From: Dipteris shenzhenensis
Taxonomy: Eukaryota > Polypodiophyta > Polypodiopsida > Gleicheniales
DNA length: 64,000 nucleotides
Direction: 5' to 3' (one strand)
Assembly: GCA_047967505.1 (NCBI GenBank)
Contig: CM106541.1
Shown: positions 62,022 to 64,000 of the stretch, piece by piece
Numbering within the stretch: position 1 is the stretch's first letter
Layout: each line of letters starts with the position of its first letter
Notes under the pieces: model-generated
Told to the model about the DNA's origin: nothing
Database searches by the model: none
The model's input: the letters and a program-made list of their open reading frames with translations, nothing else
Made by a program: the position numbers and the translations under genes

Positions 62022-63952
62022 TGTACATACATATACATATATATAGATACTCAAGCCTCCTGCTAAGCTTGGTGCGCTGACCCAGAATAGCAACTCCTCT
62101 TTAATTAGGCTCTCAAATTCAGCTTGCATCAAGGGGCTTTGAGATAATTAGACACTGTTCATCATGAGTTCGCTGTCATATACAAAACATCATATTTATT
62201 CCCATCTGACACATGCATAATGAAAGTGAAATCATTTTGACAAAAACAGAAATAAGCATCCTATTTTAGATTAGAATAAAATGAATAATAAATGGGTACA
62301 TGCCAATTGTTGTGTGTGCAAGCAATAAAATTCCCCAATCATTAGACGGGCCTCAATATCTATTTCAGTTAAGTCTCTTCCCATTTGTTCGTTGCAAGCA
62401 TCAAATGCATGGACCCATTAATGCAATCTCCTTCTAAGATAAATTCATTCTTAAGTTCATGGATCGAAACTCTTTATTGAAATAGCTTTAAGGCTTATTC
62501 TTTCCATTTCAAAGGTAGATGGATTTATGTCAAAGCTAGATTTCTGAATCTCTAACTGTGAATTTGTGTATAGAATGATACATTTATTCTGGCTATTCAA
62601 GGCAACTTAGAGAATCTTTTTGTATATAGTGAACATTTACTCTGGACATTGAAGGCAAGTTTGAAGCCTTCTGCTCAATTGGTGACCTGGCTCAGACCAG
62701 CATCCCATTGTGTTTAATAATGCTCTCAGAATCAATGCATATCAAGGGGGCTTTGAGACTCTTAGACACTGCTCCACACGAGCTTCACAGCCATATATAA
62801 TATTCATTCCCATTGACACATACATTATGAAGTAAAATGTATGTTAACATATTGCAGAAATGCCACATTAGCATACCAATTTAGGTTAGAAAGATTTGAA
62901 TAATTAGGTGGCAGGAAAAGGAGGAGAGAGGAAATGGACGGAGGGGGACAGAAAGTAACAGGGACAGTGATATGAAGAAGAGTATTTGGGCATGGCACGA
63001 CATCTCTCACCAGCAAATGTGAGCCCTGCTTTTCTGCAAGCAGTAGCAGTCATCATCATGTGAGTGCCATCTAAGGAGTGAACAAAATTTGGCGGAAATG
63101 CAGTTTTTTGTCTCTTCGTAAGCACCTGAAAGGGCCACAACAATCAGGAAATAAGCAGACAAAAAGAAAATTGAAAGTTAACAGTTCTTTTTAAATTTAA
63201 AGAAATGCATATTCTAGTTCAAGCCAATCCACGGAAAAGAGGTATGAAGTGTCGTGGGCCCAAGATAGGTAGAATTTCCACGGCAACACAAATATGACTG
63301 GAGTTGTGATTACATTCTAAAGATATGCAGGAGCCACATTAATTTTATTAGCTGTAAGAAATATTAAATCATTCAGGGCTCTATGAACCCAACGGATGCA
63401 AAAGAAAATTACTTAAAGACACCCTGAAAACTTATCAAACAATGAGTCAACACATGATAACAACGAGTAGACAGAAAGAGCTTCAGAAACCATCAGAGAA
63501 GGGCCAAATAGAAGAAAATATGGTACCTTTGTATCGTTCACCTCTTTTATAGCAAGAATTTGCAATGATGTCTTAACCTGTAAAATGTCGTCCATTTCAA
63601 ACATAAAGCATAGCAATTTAAAGAATTTAACACACCAGAAAGACAGCACAAAACCACAACAGTAACAGCAGACATATACCAAGACTTTACTCGCTTTCCG
63701 GTAAGGCTGCACAACTGGAAGGCCAAGGGGTGTTGTCCACCTTACTGGCTTATTGTGAGAAGCAATAATCTGCCCACCCACCAAAAAAGAGGCTGTTAAT
63801 AAAATCTATCAACTTTTGCATAGACACGATGTATGAAACTTTCTATGGGTAAACAACCTTTCTAGTAATGCAATCACCTTGGCACAGTCACCAAGCCATC
63901 CCATTATAGTCCTTGCGTCCTTGAACATCTCACCAAGAGCTGTGAGAGTTGT
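40662..63952 (-). CDS. RpoT: Phage-type organellar DNA-dependent RNA polymerase, C-terminal exons (partial at right edge)
   Basis: Single-subunit T7-like RNA polymerase that transcribes mitochondrial and/or plastid genes in plants. Six exons join in frame: 63952-63878, 63769-63680, 63577-63527, 63125-63011, 47352-47249 and 40772-40662, giving 181 codons plus TAG. All introns have GT..AG ends on the minus strand. Diagnostic blocks, in order: [68 protein letters not shown] (motif C, holding the second catalytic Asp) and the C-terminus [17 protein letters not shown]. No stop or frameshift interrupts it, so it looks functional. The N-terminal exons, including the targeting peptide and the earlier catalytic motifs, lie beyond 64000, so RpoTm, RpoTp and RpoTmp cannot be told apart. 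The last two introns are 15,658 and 6,476 bp and filled with transposons. Confidence 0.93.
42970..43006. repeat. (TC)n microsatellite
   Basis: A TC dinucleotide run in the final RpoT intron. Confidence 0.95.
43007..45282 (+). pseudogene. Non-LTR retrotransposon RT C-terminal fragments, rearranged
   Basis: 45085-45270 reads [20 protein letters not shown] and [14 protein letters not shown], the thumb-side region of a non-LTR RT (N..KT..M.F, YLG). A diverged copy of this YLG block lies at 43040-43110 ([10 protein letters not shown]). It is followed by the usual downstream part ([17 protein letters not shown]) and a Cys/His cluster ([20 protein letters not shown]) near 43928-43990. Because the more N-terminal block lies to the right, at least two copies or a rearrangement must be present. 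Many stops are present. Confidence 0.6.
44079..44880 (+). repeat. Tandem duplication of a ~400-bp unit
   Basis: 44079-44481 and 44482-44880 are tandem copies starting 'gtctgtgtcggtctt' and ending near 'gatatcctc'. Both encode broken versions of the same C-terminal segment of the non-LTR element ([20 protein letters not shown] in the first copy). Confidence 0.88.
45393..45725 (+). pseudogene. Copia gag N-terminal fragment
   Basis: It reads [20 protein letters not shown] and [12 protein letters not shown], the gag start of a copia element, then a Ser/Ala-rich stretch, TAG at 45660 and [10 protein letters not shown]. It differs from gag of elements A, B and C, so it comes from another family. 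It stops abruptly where an antisense LINE piece begins. Confidence 0.7.
45740..46210 (-). pseudogene. LINE C-terminal fragment (zf-RVT domain)
   Basis: On the minus strand a frame reads [20 protein letters not shown] and [10 protein letters not shown]. In the following stretch come [21 protein letters not shown] and a terminal IW. This Cys/His pattern and the preceding Trp-rich helix are typical of the zinc-binding region after the RT in plant LINEs. The rest of the element is absent. Confidence 0.65.
46215..47248. other. Intronic DNA, no gene seen
   Basis: No domain was recognised. A TATA-like 'ttataaatagg' at about 47054 on the + strand may be a leftover LTR promoter; this is speculative. 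Confidence 0.4.
47249..47352 (-). CDS. RpoT: RpoT penultimate exon (motif C)
   Basis: Acceptor TTTTGACAG, donor AAT/GTGAGA. It completes the split Gly codon and reads [19 protein letters not shown] to [12 protein letters not shown] holds the second catalytic aspartate of T7-type polymerases. Confidence 0.94.
48060..52080 (-). pseudogene. Copia relic D (heavily decayed)
   Basis: In order on the minus strand: protease-like [12 protein letters not shown] (Asn-Ser in place of Ser-Gly in the DSGA motif) near 51770-51830; the downstream [14 protein letters not shown] block near 51590-51650; a GAG-pre-integrase and integrase start ([32 protein letters not shown]) at about 51460-51220; integrase [16 protein letters not shown] near 50960; [22 protein letters not shown] near 49090-49160; [20 protein letters not shown] near 48550-48630; and RNase H ([17 protein letters not shown]) near 48190-48250. 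The frames are full of stops. 49300-50800 has little recognisable content. No LTR pair was found. Confidence 0.8.
48883..49071 (-). repeat. 94-bp tandem duplication within Copia relic D RT
   Basis: 48883-48976 and 48977-49071 are near-identical, starting 'ttggaagtggggg' and ending 'ctatagaagc'. The duplication repeats part of the RT sequence and happened after the element had decayed or as part of its decay. Confidence 0.9.
53119..53363 (-). repeat. 3' LTR of Copia C (245 bp)
   Basis: On the minus strand it starts TGTTGGGGTAAAGG and ends CCATCTCTCA. The purine-rich AGTGGGAGGT directly before it is the polypurine tract. Confidence 0.96.
53414..54904 (-). CDS. Copia C reverse transcriptase and RNase H
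   Basis: A 496-codon open frame with an intact-looking [62 protein letters not shown] and the catalytic YVDD in [12 protein letters not shown]. RNase H follows: [40 protein letters not shown], ending [18 protein letters not shown]. It copies the element's RNA into DNA inside the particle. The frame opens at an internal Met; upstream it would join integrase through a one-base frame change. All catalytic residues that can be judged are kept. Confidence 0.93.
   Translation of the reverse strand: MKAEMDSLHKNGTWELVSLPTGKKVLPCKWVYRLKVTPGEKPRHKARLVAKGFKQEYGVDFDEIFSPVVKMTTLRTVLALVAHADMDLVQMDVKTAFLHGDLHEEIFMQQPEGFTVKGKEKLVCRLKKSLYGLKQAPREWYHKFDTFMRIQGYRRSDIDHCLYTKKASDGSLLILILYVDDMLIAGKSHKEINALKKRLHQTFDMKDLGDANHILGMRILRDREKRLLYLSQKEYIGNVLQRFHMEGGKSIGTPLPPYVKISALDSPQTDAERAEMSKIPYASACGSLMYAMVATRPDIAFAVGVVSRYMANPGKKHWNAVKGVMRYLKGTQDLCICFGSQDAKVQGYTDSDYAGHPDTRKSTIGYVFTFTGGAVSWVSRMQQCIALSTTEAEYIAATEACKEAIWLSRLVADLGYPLEIPLLHCDSQSAIQLARNPVFHAKTKHIDVKYHFIREVLENKQIQLVKVHTDDNPADLLTKGLAAERFAHCRSLMGIG
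54901..55707 (-). pseudogene. Copia C integrase C-terminal part and linker
   Basis: It continues integrase after the TAA at 55708: [20 protein letters not shown] with the third catalytic Glu region, [37 protein letters not shown] and [20 protein letters not shown] Gln/Pro/Gly-rich linker follows. The frame drifts out near 54950 and ends at 54901, while RT continues in another frame, showing a small indel. Confidence 0.88.
55708..57420 (-). CDS. Copia C gag, protease and integrase N-terminal part
   Basis: A 570-codon frame starting [20 protein letters not shown] at 57420. Gag has the UBN2-like region ([22 protein letters not shown]), a basic stretch and a CCHC knuckle ([14 protein letters not shown]) near residue 235. 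Protease motif [12 protein letters not shown] lies near residue 305. Integrase begins with [20 protein letters not shown] and CEFCLYGRQ, then the core [16 protein letters not shown] and [18 protein letters not shown] follows directly, in the middle of integrase, so this copy would make a truncated polyprotein. Confidence 0.92.
   Translation of the reverse strand: MSSGSDVSSLFQIKKLEGAKNYDIWRTQCYNVLMQKDQYKPIKEKGVKPSNVTDEQWEKMDNLAMSTIMLTVVDSLVVGIRDEPTAWRMWKRLEDTYAKKSATGKAYWLKKLVGLQMKEGTPMSTHIIEFNSIFSQVINQGLKLDDELKATLILCSLPESWDTFRTSTSNSNAILLFADVESALLQEEMNRKNNAVGKSNALNARSRSKTRGNYKERERSKSRSKSDLVCNYCGKKGHIEKKCFQKKNDLRAKEGKTQGKSKGKEKEELHVTYVSDSDSGREICFTSSLEAHTLHVGDGSDMLSWIIDSGASFHVTPYRDLFVRYAGGQKGVVFLGDNHACSIIGIGDVRLVLENGQQLMLKGVRHVPEVKKNLISTGLLDDDGYQTAFGSQKWKISKGTMAIARGPKVDTLYSIHAGHCPHSDVNAAELPKISLWHSRLGHMSIKGMEQLAHFGYLPSLKFSDLKKCEFCLYGRQVQIPHKRRSDQKLQLLELVHTDVCEMPTLSLGGSKYILSFIDDATRKVWVYTLKKKSDTLKAFTKFVALVENETGNKLKALRSDNGGEYLSKEF
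57421..58978 (-). other. Copia C non-coding leader (1.56 kb)
   Basis: Between the primer site and the gag start lies a long untranslated stretch without a conserved domain. Its 5' part (58380-58900) is clearly more GC-rich than its surroundings and holds a minisatellite, while the gag-proximal part has ordinary composition. Confidence 0.8.
58646..58758 (-). repeat. 38-bp minisatellite in the Copia C leader
   Basis: Three tandem units of 38 bp start at 58646, 58684 and 58722, each built from 'tgtcggcc' and 'gacctgctggtcgtcgcg' words. A degenerate extra unit precedes them (58600-58645). The unit itself contains the palindrome ggccgacc/ggtcg-type words. Confidence 0.93.
58979..58997 (-). other. 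Primer binding site of Copia C
   Basis: On the minus strand TGGTATCAGAGCCAACGG, two bases after the LTR end; a tRNA-iMet site. Confidence 0.92.
59000..59244 (-). repeat. 5' LTR of Copia C (245 bp)
   Basis: Same ends and length as the LTR at 53119-53363, with two substitutions between them. 'actttatatattatgg' near 59105 is the likely TATA region. Confidence 0.96.
61972..62018. repeat. (TG)n microsatellite
   Basis: An uninterrupted TG dinucleotide run in the giant RpoT intron. Confidence 0.95.
63011..63125 (-). CDS. RpoT: RpoT exon with [11 protein letters not shown] block
   Basis: Acceptor CCCTTTCAG, donor G/GTGAGAG in phase 1. Reads [20 protein letters not shown] through [13 protein letters not shown]. 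It is the exon upstream of the 15.7-kb intron. Confidence 0.95.
63527..63577 (-). CDS. RpoT: RpoT 51-nt exon
   Basis: 17 codons, [17 protein letters not shown], between TTTTACAG and GTACCA. Both borders are phase 0. It aligns with the 'LVKTSLQVL' stretch known from plant RpoT. Confidence 0.9.
63680..63769 (-). CDS. RpoT: RpoT exon with [14 protein letters not shown] block
   Basis: 30 codons between GGTGGGCAG and GTATATG, from [19 protein letters not shown] to YRKASKVL. Both borders are phase 0. This block is highly conserved in plant RpoT. Confidence 0.94.
63878..63952 (-). CDS. RpoT: RpoT exon with [10 protein letters not shown] block
   Basis: 25 codons, [19 protein letters not shown] through LGDCAK, donor AAG/GTGATT. 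The acceptor GCGCAG at 63953 is the best fit, but the exon could extend a little further right. The gene continues beyond the window. Confidence 0.87.
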
Positions 63953-64000
63953 CTGCGCTATTTGAAAAAATGAGTAATTCTCTGGCACACTTGTAAAAAC

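Larger units (their letters stand above)
47353..63010 (-). other. RpoT giant intron (15.7 kb) with nested retrotransposons
   Basis: It begins GTGAGAG after the Gly split codon at 63011 and ends at TTTTGACAG. It contains Copia relic D, LINE B, and Copia C inserted into LINE B, plus microsatellites near 47590-47655 and 61972-62018. Between 61014 and 63010 no coding motif was recognised. Confidence 0.88.

Noticed and set aside
1-64000. CRISPR arrays, prokaryotic operons, rRNA or tRNA genes.
   Set aside because: No regularly spaced short repeats with unique spacers, no operon-like packed frames and no rRNA or tRNA sequence were recognised. The tRNA-like TGGTATCAGAGC sites are retrotransposon primer sites.

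Overview
This is plant nuclear DNA from a repeat-rich genome. The evidence is a split phage-type organellar RNA polymerase (RpoT) gene with very long introns, Ty1/copia elements primed by the plant initiator-Met tRNA site (TGGTATCAGAGC), plant-type LINEs, a BED/hAT transposase relic and a Ty3/gypsy relic. Kilobase-scale introns filled with nested transposons suit a large-genome land plant such as a gymnosperm or fern, but the sequence does not settle the lineage.

Two host genes can be supported. At 13.26-14.12 kb (+) a three-exon gene encodes a protein of about 189 aa with a proline-rich N-terminus and a Gly/Phe/Val-rich hydrophobic centre. A diverged second copy of its last exon lies 205 bp downstream in matching splice phase. 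At 40.66-63.95 kb (-) are the last six recognisable exons of an RpoT gene (181 codons and the stop; the gene continues past the right edge). Introns of 6.5 kb and 15.7 kb separate its last three exons.

Layout. 0-5.1 kb: decayed copia element A (+), 5' LTR cut by the window edge. 5.1-9.7 kb: decayed L1-like LINE A (-). 9.7-13.2 kb: AT-rich DNA with microsatellites. 13.2-14.3 kb: Gly/Phe-rich gene. 15.3-19.8 kb: a cluster of inverted repeats and a hAT transposase relic (-) interrupted by a fold-back element, bounded by a direct repeat. 22.8-25.6 kb: gypsy relic (-). 25.7-34 kb: degenerate tandem repeats and microsatellites, no supported gene. 34.45-39.17 kb: copia element B (-), same family as A, with its 3' end missing. 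40.66-64 kb: RpoT. Its 6.5-kb intron holds pieces of a non-LTR element, a copia gag piece and a LINE C-terminal piece. Its 15.7-kb intron holds a very decayed copia relic D (-), a LINE B (+), and a young 6,126-bp copia element C (-) inserted into LINE B with a perfect 5-bp target duplication and LTRs differing at 2 of 245 positions.

No prokaryotic operon, CRISPR array, rRNA or tRNA gene was recognised. The most notable structures are the RpoT gene with its nested introns, the duplicated terminal exon of the Gly/Phe-rich gene, the long-arm palindromes near the hAT relic, and the young copia element with a GC-rich leader minisatellite.
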